Counted from the first letter of the stretch, positions 1-8,790 are shown. The stretch is 64,000 nt of DNA from Ignavibacteria bacterium (GCA_013298775.1 JAAFIV010000009.1:1-64000), one strand, 5' to 3'. The notes: a model not told the origin generated them from the letters alone. Numbers and translations: made by a program.

Positions 1-130
1 CTCGAACTCTTCCGCGTAAAACACAAAGTATCAACACTTTACCACATACGTTCCGTGTTGTTTAATCAACCTATTCCTCTGCAAATGGCGTGGAATCTTA
101 ACCCAAGACTCTTTGCGTAACTTCAGAAAT

Positions 131-1129
131 TTACTTGATTCCCCACTTCAAATACGTCGCGCCGTAGGTAAAACCACCGCCAAATGCTGCCAGTACGACG
201 TTATCAGCATATTGAATTTTCCCCGCTTTTTGCCATTCGGAAAGGCAAATTGGAATTGTTCCAGCAGTCGTGTTGCCGTAGCGTTGGATGTTTATCATTA
301 CGCGCTCTTTGTCCAATTCCATGCGGCTTGCAGTTGCATCAATAATGCGCAGATTTGCTTGATGCGGCACGAGCCACGCTACGTCGTCGCCTTTCAGGTT
401 GTTGCGCTGCATCACGTCGTAAGCGGCATCCGCCATACTTTTTACGGCAGATTTGAAAACGTGCTGTCCTTCTTGATACGCAAAATGCAAACGCTGTTCG
501 ACGGTTTCAACTGTTGCGGGCATGAAGCTGCCGCCAGCTTTCATATGGAGGTGCTGGAAGCCGCTTCCGTCTATGTGCATGACTGAATCCATAATGCCGA
601 TGTTTTCATCGTCGCTCGCTTCAACAAGCACTGCACCTGCGCCGTCGCCAAAGATGATGCACGTTGCGCGGTCTTGCGGGTCCACAATTGCGGTCATTTT
701 ATCTGCGCCAACGACAAGTGCTTTTTTCGAGCCGCCTGTTTCCACCAGTCGTCGTGCGGTTTCCAGCGCGAAGAGAAATCCCGAACACGCAGCAGAGATG
801 TCGTAGCCCCAAATGTACGGATGTTTCATTTCCATTTTATGCTGAATCACACACGCCGTTGCAGGAAATACGTGGTCGGGCGTAACGGTCGCAACGACGA
901 TAAAATCTATTTCATCTTTGTCAATGCCACGATGTTTGAGGCAATCCTGAATCGCTAGAACGCTCATATCCGACGTAGCCATGCCGTCTGGCGCGAAGCG
1001 GCGTTCTTCAATGCCCGTGCGGGTGCGAATCCATTCATCGGTTGTTTCGATGCGGCTTTCAAAGTAGGTGTTGGGAATAACGTTGTCGGGAACGTAATGT
1101 CCGACGGCAGTAATGACGGCTTTTTTCAT
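131..1129 (-). CDS. fabH: Beta-ketoacyl-ACP synthase III
   Basis: Condenses an acyl-CoA starter with malonyl-ACP to begin type II fatty-acid synthesis in the cytoplasm. The 332 residues match the usual FabH length. The thiolase-fold triad is complete: Cys115 in DISAACSGF, His256 in VPHQANLRI and Asn286 in RYGNTTAGT. The glycine-rich end (AAFGGGFTYG) is also typical. It is the last gene of a minus-strand cluster plsX, antitoxin, toxin, fabH; plsX-fabH is a standard pair, so the toxin-antitoxin genes look like an insertion. The gap to the toxin gene is only 36 bp, so fabH is probably cotranscribed. Bases 1-130, downstream of its stop, hold nothing I recognise. The call is secure; starter-unit preference cannot be read from the sequence. 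Confidence 0.96.
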   Translation of the reverse strand: MKKAVITAVGHYVPDNVIPNTYFESRIETTDEWIRTRTGIEERRFAPDGMATSDMSVLAIQDCLKHRGIDKDEIDFIVVATVTPDHVFPATACVIQHKMEMKHPYIWGYDISAACSGFLFALETARRLVETGGSKKALVVGADKMTAIVDPQDRATCIIFGDGAGAVLVEASDDENIGIMDSVMHIDGSGFQHLHMKAGGSFMPATVETVEQRLHFAYQEGQHVFKSAVKSMADAAYDVMQRNNLKGDDVAWLVPHQANLRIIDATASRMELDKERVMINIQRYGNTTAGTIPICLSEWQKAGKIQYADNVVLAAFGGGFTYGATYLKWGIK

Positions 1130-1165
1130 AGAAATATATCGTTGAGAATAAGTTTGTTTGTCAAT

Positions 1166-1513
1166 TTATTTACCGAGATACGTTTGAATTCCAGCAATAA
1201 TAGTTTCAAGTTCCTCCGCAGAAAGTGCGCCTAATTTTTTCACGAACCGTTGGCGGTCAAAGGTTTTTGCTTGCGAGCAATCTGCACTGCTTTTCTTCGT
1301 CAGCCCGTTTTCCTCTGTGGGCTGAAGGGCAACAAACAAGGAAATTTCCTCATGAAAAGACTTGCGCTCACGAAGGGGAACGACCATTCTTCGCGGCATT
1401 GCCGAAAAAATATCGCTTGAAACAACAAGCGCGGGGCGGATTTTGGTTATTTCCGTTCCCACTTGTGGCGCGAAATTGACCAGCCATATTTCACCTTGTT
1501 TAATAGCCATCAT
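1166..1513 (-). CDS. MazF/PemK-type toxin (endoribonuclease)
   Basis: Small SH3-like barrel toxin of 115 residues. The N-terminal signature is clear: GEIWLVNF, then TEITKIRPALVVSSD, the strand-turn that carries the catalytic arginine region in MazF/PemK proteins. Family members cleave mRNA at short motifs and are held inactive by the cognate antitoxin. The start overlaps the end of the upstream antitoxin by 14 bp (two consecutive ATGs at 1513 and 1510), a coupling typical of these pairs. It lies between plsX and fabH. Cleavage specificity cannot be predicted. Activity is inferred from family only. Confidence 0.85.
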   Translation of the reverse strand: MMAIKQGEIWLVNFAPQVGTEITKIRPALVVSSDIFSAMPRRMVVPLRERKSFHEEISLFVALQPTEENGLTKKSSADCSQAKTFDRQRFVKKLGALSAEELETIIAGIQTYLGK

Positions 1514-1784
1514 CTTCCATCACATCTTGGTCGTCCTCAATATTTTCGTCATTGGCGAGAAGCGCGGCTTGAGCGCGTAAAATCTCATCTCGCTCTGCTT
1601 TCGGCATTTGCCGAAGTTCTTGAATAGACGGTGCTGCGTGGTAGCGTGTATAGGATTCCGACGGCTTTATCATTGGGCGTAAATAATCACTGATTTGCTC
1701 CAGAATACGAGTGTTTACGCTCGTCTTATCCAAGCGGATGAGAATTTCCTTCTCGGTGGTCGTAAATTCTATGGTGTTTTCCAT
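1500..1784 (-). CDS. Antitoxin of the MazEF-like pair
   Basis: Predicted 94-residue partner of the toxin that follows. The frame extends upstream to 1826, but that would overlap the end of plsX. The ATG at 1784 (MENTIEFTTT) is preceded by AAGGA at a suitable distance and starts 20 bp after the plsX stop, so I use it. The N-terminal part (TEKEILIRLDKTSVNTRILEQ) could be a dimerising or DNA-contacting strand. The C-terminal tail is very acidic (NDENIEDDQDVMEDDG), as expected for a disordered toxin-neutralising segment. I do not recognise a named antitoxin superfamily; the call rests mainly on its position and the overlap with the toxin. Confidence 0.72.
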   Translation of the reverse strand: MENTIEFTTTEKEILIRLDKTSVNTRILEQISDYLRPMIKPSESYTRYHAAPSIQELRQMPKAERDEILRAQAALLANDENIEDDQDVMEDDGY

Positions 1785-1803
1785 GATACGTTCCTTGAAA
1801 ACT

Positions 1804-2844
1804 CTAGGAATTAAGCGCAGTTTCAATACTTTTATTCACTTCCTTGCGAACAACTTCCTCAGCGCGGAGAATCATGTTTTTCAGCGCGAGCGGCGTTGAT
1901 TTTCCATGCCCGATAATACTTACGCCGTTCACACCCAAAAGCGGTACGCCGCCGTATTCTTCGTAGTTCATTCCCGTGAGTGCGCCTTTTAATGCGGGTT
2001 TTGCGGCACCCATCATCAGTTTTTGTCCAAAACTTTTGTCGGCAAAGGCGGTAAATTTCGCTTTCAAAAAGGTGAGCATACTTTCGGCAAATTTCAGCAC
2101 AATATTCCCCACAAAACCGTCGCAGACAACCACGTGAACCGCGCCCATCAGAATATCGCGCCCTTCGATGTTTCCTGCAAAATTGAGCGAACTTTCTTTC
2201 AACAGCGTATGCGCTTCCAATGCCGCTTCATTGCCCTTGATTTCCTCTTCGCCAACGTTCAGCAAGCCTACACGCGGGTTCTCCACGCCCAAAATGCGTC
2301 GCACGTAAATACTGCCCATCACGCCAAATTCGTAGAGATGTTTTGGCTTGCAATCCACATTCGCGCCCGCGTCCACGAGCAGCGTTGGGTATGCTTCCGT
2401 CGTTGGTAAAAATGTGCCAATTGTTGGGCGGCTTACGCCGTCGATGCGCCCCAGAATCAAGGTGGAATGGGACATCACGGCTCCGGTATTACCCGCCGAG
2501 ACGAATGCTTCCGCTTTGCCTTCTTTGTGATGCTGCAAGCCCAGATATAGCGAGGAATTGCGCTTCTTGCGGAAGGCAACGGCTGGCTCATCTTCCATCG
2601 TAACAACTTCGTCGGCGTGAAGAACGGTAAAATTCAGATGTTCTGCGCCATGCTTGGCGAGCGCGGCGCGTATTTCTGGCTCTTTGCCAATCAAAATAAC
2701 CTCAGCATTGATGCCATTTTCACGGAAGTGCTGCATGGCATCTTTCGCGCCAAGAATTTCATTGTGCGGGGCAAAATCGCCACCCATTGCGTCGAGGACG
2801 ATGCGTGTTGGTTGAGCGGCAGCATTGGGCATAGTAGTAGCCAT
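1804..2844 (-). CDS. plsX: Phosphate acyltransferase PlsX
   Basis: Soluble or peripheral enzyme that makes acyl-phosphate from acyl-ACP, feeding PlsY in phospholipid synthesis. The 346 residues fit the family. Typical segments are present: IVLDAMGGDFAP near the start, FVSAGNTGAVMS, LVDAGANVDCKP, VVCDGFVGNIVLKF and GVNGVSIIGHGKS near the end. It heads the minus-strand cluster with fabH. The usual upstream neighbour rpmF is not present; instead an intergenic repeat (family A) lies upstream. No strong Shine-Dalgarno sequence precedes the ATG at 2844; a second ATG four codons in is an alternative. Confidence 0.96.
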   Translation of the reverse strand: MATTMPNAAAQPTRIVLDAMGGDFAPHNEILGAKDAMQHFRENGINAEVILIGKEPEIRAALAKHGAEHLNFTVLHADEVVTMEDEPAVAFRKKRNSSLYLGLQHHKEGKAEAFVSAGNTGAVMSHSTLILGRIDGVSRPTIGTFLPTTEAYPTLLVDAGANVDCKPKHLYEFGVMGSIYVRRILGVENPRVGLLNVGEEEIKGNEAALEAHTLLKESSLNFAGNIEGRDILMGAVHVVVCDGFVGNIVLKFAESMLTFLKAKFTAFADKSFGQKLMMGAAKPALKGALTGMNYEEYGGVPLLGVNGVSIIGHGKSTPLALKNMILRAEEVVRKEVNKSIETALNS

Positions 2845-2985
2845 AATGAGAGCGGGATAGAAAGCGGGGAACGGTAGAGTATATCAAGTGTTTATCCAGT
2901 GTTTATCACTAACACAGCCCGAAAGATACACAAACTGAGCGAGAGCAAAAAGGAATTATTGCGAATTTGATAGCTTGTCTGGGGA

Positions 2986-3180
2986 AAATTGTACAATTCT
3001 CCTTTGTACACGACAAAACTTCTTCAGCAGTGGCACAGACATTCTTGTCTGTGAGTGTTGGTGCGGGATTCAGGTGGGAAACACAGACAGGAAGTCTCAA
3101 GCCACTGAAGCCTGATTCTACGAGCTTTTCAGAGGTTTTGTTGTGTACAAAGACAATTCTCACACAAAATTTGTACAATA
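2986..3180. repeat. Intergenic repeat family A, copy 1 (about 195 bp, with nested inverted repeats)
   Basis: An outer inverted repeat, CTTTGTACACGACAAAAC at 3002-3019 against its near-perfect complement at 3135-3152, encloses an inner one: CTTCAGCAGTGGCACAGAC on the left and GCCACTGAAG on the right. Further out, ATTGTACAAT-like sequence recurs on both sides. The core TGGCACAGACATTCTTGTCTGTG recurs at 8639, 50442 and in shortened form elsewhere in this window. No open reading frame of interest lies inside. The layout looks like a non-autonomous MITE- or REP-like element. The rest of the 2845-3272 gap shows nothing else. Confidence 0.8.
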
Positions 3181-3272
3181 GCTCGTGCGCATGAACGTCT
3201 TGAAAGTACGACTATTTCTACGACTATTTTTGTCGGATTTAATTTTCTTTTGTTCAACGTATATGTTCTTTC

Positions 3273-4025
3273 ATGCAAAAGCTGATGAAATCTCGCATGC
3301 TGTGTTGTATCGTTATTTTTTTGGCAGGAAGTATTTTTTCCGTAAAGCCACTCTTCGCTCAGCAAACGATTGTCAATCTTCCCTCCGCCGACCAAACAAA
3401 AAAAGGGCATTTGTTTGTCCTTCATGAAACGCAAGTGCGTCCTTGGGAACCTGAAGGATACTGGCGTTCAACCAATTTCATCACTTATGGTGTGACCGAT
3501 TGGTTGGAATTATGCACCACGTTGTACAACATTGATTTGCTCGGTAGGAATAAACCTTACACTGCCATCGGCTTTGGCTACAAAATGGCGCACCAACTCT
3601 TTGAAGAACAAGCAAATGAATGGGAAATCAAGTGGACATGGGGGCAGATGCTGACAAGCTCGCTCGACGGCTTGGGAACTGGCTTGTGGACGTACACGCA
3701 CCTCAGTACACGCCTTCCACACTTGCACACACGCCTTGCGGCAGGAGTAAGCATGGGTTCGCGACAGGTTTTTGGTGGACAATCAGAAGCATTCATTTCG
3801 GGAGAACATATCAATTTTATCGGCTCCATTGAGCAACCGATTACGAAAGATTTTGGCTTCGTTGTCGAGTGGTTCTCAGGCAATCACGAAATGGGCGACC
3901 TCGTACCGGGCATTATTTATCACAACAAAGAAACCGAACTTGTGTTTATCTTGGGGTACAAGTTTGGCAATTTCGGCGGCGCGACAAGTAATGGTATTAT
4001 TTTTGAAATTGGGAAAACGTTTTGA
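3273..4025 (+). CDS. Predicted outer-membrane beta-barrel protein
   Basis: A 250-residue protein with an N-terminal signal peptide (hydrophobic run LCCIVIFLAGSIFSV, cleavage expected near PLFAQQ). After it come alternating amphipathic strands rich in aromatic residues and glycine (TNFITYGVTDWLELCTTLYN, YTAIGFGYKMAHQLF, LVFILGYKFGNFGG), ending in a terminal Phe (IGKTF), typical of outer-membrane barrels of about ten strands. I do not recognise a specific family. It stands alone on the plus strand between two minus-strand blocks. A second in-frame ATG at 3285 is an alternative start. Location is moderately sure, function unknown. Confidence 0.65.
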   Translation: MQKLMKSRMLCCIVIFLAGSIFSVKPLFAQQTIVNLPSADQTKKGHLFVLHETQVRPWEPEGYWRSTNFITYGVTDWLELCTTLYNIDLLGRNKPYTAIGFGYKMAHQLFEEQANEWEIKWTWGQMLTSSLDGLGTGLWTYTHLSTRLPHLHTRLAAGVSMGSRQVFGGQSEAFISGEHINFIGSIEQPITKDFGFVVEWFSGNHEMGDLVPGIIYHNKETELVFILGYKFGNFGGATSNGIIFEIGKTF

Positions 4026-4051
4026 AAACGTTTTGAAAATATTTCAACACT

Positions 4052-4486
4052 TCACTTTTTCGCTAGAAAAACAAGTGTTGATGAGCCTTCGCGGTAATAT
4101 TGCCAGAGAAGAACGGCAAAGAATATTCCCCAAGAACCATCCCAAGCAATACCACCAAGAACAATCGGATTGGCGAAACCCCGCGCCAGTGCATATATCC
4201 ATACTATTGCCGCAATGAGTTTACCTACTGCGCCGATAAACAAAATACCCTGATGACCACGTGGATTTTGCGCCATGATGAGATATGCAATGCCCAGTGT
4301 TACGACCACCGCCCAAAACATTTGGTGGTACAAAAGCAAGGTATTATCAACTGTTTCGGGCGCAATATTGTAGAACATCTGCAAATGCAAGCGTGGGAGC
4401 AGCATAGAGCCGAATCCAACAACAAAATTCATTGCAGCAACAATGGTGAAGATGCGGCGAAGCGGAAGGTCTGCAAGGTTCATCAT
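4052..4486 (-). CDS. Small four-helix membrane protein, function unknown
   Basis: About 144 residues with four hydrophobic segments: IFTIVAAMNFVVGFGSMLLP, QMFWAVVVTLGIAYLIMA, GILFIGAVGKLIAAIVWIYA and WGIFFAVLLWQYY. The frame extends upstream to 4606, but that part overlaps the neighbouring permease and is polar and Arg-rich, so I take the double ATG at 4486/4483. It resembles the small DoxX/DUF4345-like membrane proteins in size and layout, but I cannot assign it to a family. It follows the AI-2E permease gene with a 38 bp gap and is probably cotranscribed with it. Confidence 0.6.
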   Translation of the reverse strand: MMNLADLPLRRIFTIVAAMNFVVGFGSMLLPRLHLQMFYNIAPETVDNTLLLYHQMFWAVVVTLGIAYLIMAQNPRGHQGILFIGAVGKLIAAIVWIYALARGFANPIVLGGIAWDGSWGIFFAVLLWQYYREGSSTLVFLAKK

Positions 4487-4524
4487 ATCTGGCTTGGAGG
4501 ATAAGGAAAAATTTTCTGAAAGAA

Positions 4525-5796
4525 TTACACCGACACGCTGCCCTGTAACGCGCTCTCTTCCTCGTTGGTTTCGTGTTGTTGTTCTGCAAGTTTTTTCGTG
4601 AGCCAATCGTTGAAATACATCATAATGCTTGCCATGAGCGGCACCGCGAACAGCAAACCTGGAATGCCGAAAAAATGCCCAAAGACCAGCAATGACGCAA
4701 TCATCACGATAGGATGCAAGCCCACGCGCTGCCCGACAATACGCGGTTGCAGCACGTAGTTATCAATCAAATGTAAAATCAACACGACGCTGATAATAAC
4801 GGCAATCGAATACACCGCCATATCGCCTGAACCCACGACCACGACCGTAATGATGCCGATAATGATGCTTGCAAACATCCCGATATACGGAATCGGATTC
4901 AGCAGACCGCACACAACCCCGATAACACCTGCGTAGGGAATGCCCATTACGAAAAAGATAATGCTGGAGGTAATGCCAATCATCAAAGCAGCAATCGCTT
5001 GTCCGCCGATATACGCCTGAACGATACTGTTGATGCGGAAGACATCGGAAAGGAGCTTATCATTTTTTCCACTCAGCACCTTCACAATAAAACCTTTGAG
5101 TTTGTCGAAATCCTTAATGAAATAAAACATCAAAATCGGTGTGAGAATCACGTTCACGAACTGCGTGATAACGTCGGAAAGGCTGCTTACAAGCGCGAGC
5201 AAGGTGCGCAAGAGCAGATTAAACGAGCCTTCGAGACGCGGTATCAGTTCGCGCTGAATAAGTTCGCGAGTTTGCGGAGAATTTAAGCCATAGCTGGACA
5301 ACAAACGGAAAAATTGTCGGCTTTCCAAATAGTTCGTTGCGCGGGTAATCAGCGTGGACATTTCGCGGATAATGTCGTTCAACTGCGCTAAAATTACAGG
5401 AAAAACAAACACCACAATTGCAGCAATGACACCAATAATGCTCACCACAAGAATTGCTGCGGTGAGCGAGCGCGGCATCTTTTTTCGTTGGAGAAATTTC
5501 ACAATTGGGTCGAGCAGATACGCCACTGCAAACGCCACAAAAAACGGCGCAAACAGCGTTCCCACCTCACGAAAGAGCCATGCAACGAAGGTTAGGCATA
5601 GCAACATCATCATGCGGCGCACATGGATAGACTCATTCCGAAACGGGTACAACAAAAACAACGACGACACAAACAGCACAAATGGGCTGGCTGCAAGCTG
5701 CGTCATCACAAGAAATGAGCCATATGCAACGAAAAATGCGGCTGCAATGACAAAAATAATAAACGGCGATGACGGAAGCTGCTTGAGAATATTCAT
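4525..5796 (-). CDS. AI-2E family transporter (PerM/TqsA-like permease)
   Basis: Integral inner-membrane protein of 423 residues from the ATG at 5796 (MNILKQLPSS). The frame extends to 5850, but the extra residues are polar and the later start sits directly before the first helix. About eight hydrophobic segments are visible, in the family layout: paired N-terminal helices, a central amphipathic stretch (LNDIIREMSTLITRATNYLE), then VVCGLLNPIPYIGMFASIIIG, which carries the conserved Pro-Ile-Pro/Gly motif, and a C-terminal IPGLLFAVPLMASIMMY. Members export or import diverse solutes including AI-2, and some act as Na+/H+ antiporters, so the substrate is open. The 4TM gene lies downstream. Confidence 0.88.
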   Translation of the reverse strand: MNILKQLPSSPFIIFVIAAAFFVAYGSFLVMTQLAASPFVLFVSSLFLLYPFRNESIHVRRMMMLLCLTFVAWLFREVGTLFAPFFVAFAVAYLLDPIVKFLQRKKMPRSLTAAILVVSIIGVIAAIVVFVFPVILAQLNDIIREMSTLITRATNYLESRQFFRLLSSYGLNSPQTRELIQRELIPRLEGSFNLLLRTLLALVSSLSDVITQFVNVILTPILMFYFIKDFDKLKGFIVKVLSGKNDKLLSDVFRINSIVQAYIGGQAIAALMIGITSSIIFFVMGIPYAGVIGVVCGLLNPIPYIGMFASIIIGIITVVVVGSGDMAVYSIAVIISVVLILHLIDNYVLQPRIVGQRVGLHPIVMIASLLVFGHFFGIPGLLFAVPLMASIMMYFNDWLTKKLAEQQHETNEEESALQGSVSV

Positions 5797-5830
5797 GGAC
5801 GTTGAGAAATGAATATAGTGCGAATAGGCT

Positions 5831-5952
5831 GGCAAATACGTTTTCCGCATCGTTTGGCGCAGACAGGAGTGTCTGTACCAAACGATGTACCAATGAATAC
5901 GGGCTTCGGTGGAACAGACACTCTTGTCTATTCAAGTCAAAACGTATTTGAC
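5831..5952. repeat. Intergenic repeat family A, copy with 12-bp terminal inverted repeats
   Basis: CAAATACGTTTT at 5833-5844 and its exact complement at 5939-5950 flank two core half-sites: CAGACAGGAGTGTCTG near 5860-5875 and GGAACAGACACTCTTGTCT at 5911-5929. This is a full element with its own ends. It lies in the 553 bp gap between the AI-2E permease and the first isomerase gene. The remainder of that gap (about 5953-6349) holds no convincing gene or RNA; it probably contains the promoter of the isomerase gene. Confidence 0.72.
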
Positions 5953-6349
5953 GGACTACTTTAGACTGGATAATTACTCGCTGGGAGCGACTTAATGACA
6001 AAGCGCAAATATGCAAAATTTTCATGGACAATGGATTTACCCCACGATACTTTTTTCACGATTGCACGTAAAAATATACCAACATTCATGCAAATTCTTT
6101 TGCGAGATGAGTGTGAAGAGCGCATTGTTCCTCATATCAATTCCGCCCAAACATTCCGAAGGATAATCGCCGACATGCGCAAAAGTGTTAAAAGACTGTT
6201 AATCCCCGCCTCGTCATTTCACAGCATTTGCAAATCCTCTACTTTTTCGCGATTTTTGTAGTCTTTGTACATCGTGCATTCACGCATTTCAAGATGTACG
6301 TTCTCATCATAACTCATTTGCTCATTTTGTCGGATAAACACATTCACTT

Positions 6350-8467
6350 ATGAAGTTTCCCTTGTTCTCGCGCCGCCAAGCCTTTTCTCGTGGCGTAGTG
6401 CTATTCGCTCTTTCTTTTTGTACGCCGTTTTTTCTTACTGCTCACAGCCATTCTGCACGGACAAAGGCAGCACAGCAAGATGTCGCAAAGCAAGATGGTT
6501 CAATGGTTCTGGCGAAAGTTGGCACAGAATCTATCACCTACCAAACGCTTGAAGAAGCATTCCGTAAGAATTTGAACAACAAAAACGCACGGCTCTCGGC
6601 ATTGTCGCCCGACAGTTTGCGTGATTTTTTGAATTTATACATCAACTATCGCCTGAAAGTGCAAGATGCGCGGTCGCGTGGCATTGACAAAAAGCCAGAA
6701 GTAGAGCTGGACATCGCACAAAATCGTGCTTCGCTTGCCGCGCCGTATCTGTTCGAGAAAGCAATCGTGTCGCCGCGTGTGGATGCTTCGCTGGAGCGGA
6801 GAAAACAGCAATTTCGCGTGGGGCTTATTTTCTCGAAAATTGCCATGCCCGACACAAACCGCGCCTATACACGCTCGCTGGCAATGCTGAAGCTCTTGCA
6901 AAAAGGCGCAGACTTCAAGCAAATGGCGAAAGATTCCAGCGACGATGAGTATTTCCGCAATATCGGCGGTGAAATGCCGATGGTAACAAGCGACCGTATT
7001 TTGCGGGAAATTGAAAACGCTGCCTACACCATGAAAGTAGGCGATATTTACCCGAAACCACTGCGCTCGAATTTGTCTGTTCCCGGATATTACGTGGTGA
7101 AGTTGCTTGCAATGGAGGCACGTGTAACGGTGCGTGGACGCTATATCAATATCAAACGCAACGAACAACTTGATTCAGCGAATGCCGAGAACACCGCGAA
7201 AAAGCTCGCTGACAGTGTGTATGCAGTTCTCCAAAAAGGTGGCGATTTTGCGGAATTAGCAAAGAAATTTTCTAACGATGTGTACGCGGAATATGGCGGT
7301 TTATTTCCCAGTTATTATTCCCCAACAACAGGCTATTTGAACGGCTTGCGCTACCGTTTCCCAGAAAGCGTTGATAATTGGCTCTTGGATAGCAAACGTA
7401 GTAATGGTGAGCTTTCGCAGCCAATTTCCACTGACAAAGGCTACTTTATCATGCGCCGCGATTCCTCGAAAATTGGTGGCGATGAACGTGAAGAAATGAA
7501 GCGATTTTACAAACGCGTGCATTTTGAAAACGACAAAAAAATCTTCTTCGATTCGGTCAAGAAAGCTCGCAAATACGCGCTTTCACAAAAAACCTTCGAC
7601 GCGCTGATGAAAGCTCTCGATACCACGCGTCCTGCCTTCGACAGTGCGCAAAAAGTCAAACTTCCAGCGAAACTTTTGAAAGAACAGCTTGCTTCCTTCA
7701 CGGGCTACAAGCTCACCGTTGCTGCGTTTGCGGACTCCCTGCTCCAACGCTCGGATTTACGCGGTTTCTCGCTCACCAAGCAAGGAATGATGCAGGCAGT
7801 GGACAAAGTTGTCGAAACGGCAATCACCGACGCGCTGACGAAAAATATGGAAAAAGACTTCCCTGATTTTGCTGCGCTCATGAAGGAATTTCAAGAAGGA
7901 ATCCTGATTTTCCGCGTAGAAGAGCAGGAAGTGTGGAGCAAAATGAAGTTCGATTCCGTCAAGGCGCGTGCATGGTACGAACCCAAAAAAGACAATTACC
8001 GAACAACCGTGATGTACGATTTCTCGGAAATCTGGGTCAATGCAGATTCCGTTGCACAAAGCCTGTACAAACGCTTGCAGGATAATATGAAGGCAACAAA
8101 ACCTTCGGCAACGCTCTTCGATTCGTTGGCAATGCAATTCACCGAGCGAAGCGGATTCAAAGAGCGCAAAGGACGCTGGGAGCCACTCGATGCCCGCCCG
8201 TACACGATTCCTGAGGAATTCAAAAAACGTGGCACAAAAGTAGGTGAAATGTTACCACCCTTCAAGTTTCAAGGTGGCATCACGATTCCACGCTTAAACG
8301 CTATTTTGCCAGAGCGCGTCAAAACCTTCGAGGAAGCAATTCCTGATTTCGCCGCACAATTCCAAGACCTTCAGCAACGCGAACTCACGCAAAAGTGGCT
8401 TGAATCCTTGCGTGCAAAGTTCCCCGTGAACGTGGATGAAGCGGCATTAAAGCGTGTACGGCAGTAA
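6350..8467 (+). CDS. Large periplasmic peptidyl-prolyl isomerase, PpiC/SurA type
   Basis: A 705-residue exported foldase. The N-terminus is a signal peptide (GVVLFALSFCTPFFLTAHS). A SurA-N-like helical region (ITYQTLEEAF to VELDIAQNRA) precedes two parvulin-type domains at about residues 155-255 (FRVGLIFSKI ... GYYVVKLL) and 260-375 (RYINIKRN ... KGYFIMRRD). The first retains the G-G-E/D block (NIGGEMPMV) and the second EYGGLFPSYY. About 300 residues of helical sequence without a clear domain follow. Members assist folding of outer-membrane proteins in the periplasm, which fits the many barrels encoded here. The next gene is a second, more canonical SurA homologue, but a 323 bp gap full of repeats separates them. 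Confidence 0.88.
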   Translation: MKFPLFSRRQAFSRGVVLFALSFCTPFFLTAHSHSARTKAAQQDVAKQDGSMVLAKVGTESITYQTLEEAFRKNLNNKNARLSALSPDSLRDFLNLYINYRLKVQDARSRGIDKKPEVELDIAQNRASLAAPYLFEKAIVSPRVDASLERRKQQFRVGLIFSKIAMPDTNRAYTRSLAMLKLLQKGADFKQMAKDSSDDEYFRNIGGEMPMVTSDRILREIENAAYTMKVGDIYPKPLRSNLSVPGYYVVKLLAMEARVTVRGRYINIKRNEQLDSANAENTAKKLADSVYAVLQKGGDFAELAKKFSNDVYAEYGGLFPSYYSPTTGYLNGLRYRFPESVDNWLLDSKRSNGELSQPISTDKGYFIMRRDSSKIGGDEREEMKRFYKRVHFENDKKIFFDSVKKARKYALSQKTFDALMKALDTTRPAFDSAQKVKLPAKLLKEQLASFTGYKLTVAAFADSLLQRSDLRGFSLTKQGMMQAVDKVVETAITDALTKNMEKDFPDFAALMKEFQEGILIFRVEEQEVWSKMKFDSVKARAWYEPKKDNYRTTVMYDFSEIWVNADSVAQSLYKRLQDNMKATKPSATLFDSLAMQFTERSGFKERKGRWEPLDARPYTIPEEFKKRGTKVGEMLPPFKFQGGITIPRLNAILPERVKTFEEAIPDFAAQFQDLQQRELTQKWLESLRAKFPVNVDEAALKRVRQ

Positions 8468-8484
8468 AATTTTCAAATAACTCA

Positions 8485-8614
8485 CTCACCTTACGCGCAC
8501 CGCCCTCACCCAACCCTCTCCCAGAGGGAGAGGACTTCAGAACTAGCCTCCACTAACCCTCGCCCTTTGGGAGAGGGTCTCGCGCAGCGAGGGGTGAGGG
8601 TTTGCGTAAGGTGA
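8485..8614. repeat. Intergenic repeat family D (CCCTCACCC/GGGAGAGGG type), copy 1
   Basis: An imperfect long hairpin. TCACCTTACGC at 8485-8495 pairs with GCGTAAGGTGA at 8603-8613, and inside it CCCTCACCC and CCTCTCCC pair with GGGAGAGGG and GGGGTGAGGG. A second copy lies at 19638-19755. Palindromes of this general sequence are widespread in bacterial genomes as dispersed intergenic repeats. It sits between two isomerase genes and could also work as a transcription attenuator. Confidence 0.8.
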
Positions 8615-8638
8615 ATAAATAATTGAAAAATCATCCAG

Positions 8639-8724
8639 TAATAGTGGCATAGACATTCTTGTCTGTGAGTTTTAGTGCGGTGTTCAGGCGATAAACACAG
8701 ACAAGAATGTTTGTGCCACTATTA
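8639..8724. repeat. Intergenic repeat family A, copy 2 (long near-perfect palindrome)
   Basis: A 29 bp arm beginning TAATAGTGGCATAGACATTC at 8639 pairs with 8696-8724 with only a couple of mismatches, leaving a loop of about 28 bp. Each arm itself holds the small palindrome AGACATTCTTGTCTG. It directly follows a family D repeat and abuts the 16-bp tandem repeat in front of the surA-like gene. Confidence 0.82.
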
Positions 8725-8771
8725 AAGTCCAAAACAACTAAAGTCCAAAACAACTGAAGTCCAAAACAACT
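8724..8771. repeat. 16-bp tandem repeat, three copies, upstream of surA-like gene
   Basis: AAAGTCCAAAACAACT occurs at 8724-8739, 8740-8755 and, with one change, 8756-8771, ending 19 bp before the ATG of the following gene. It starts at the right edge of a family A palindrome. A change of copy number would alter promoter or leader spacing. Confidence 0.85.
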
Positions 8772-8790
8772 CATCTGAATAATCTCTGCT

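Noticed and set aside
1-130. Possible partial gene at the left edge
   Set aside because: No coherent frame with recognisable sequence; it lies just after the fabH stop on the minus strand.
5995-6261. 88-codon plus-strand frame in the gap before the first isomerase gene
   Set aside because: No ribosome site, no recognisable motif, and it lies next to a repeat. It could be real, but nothing supports it.
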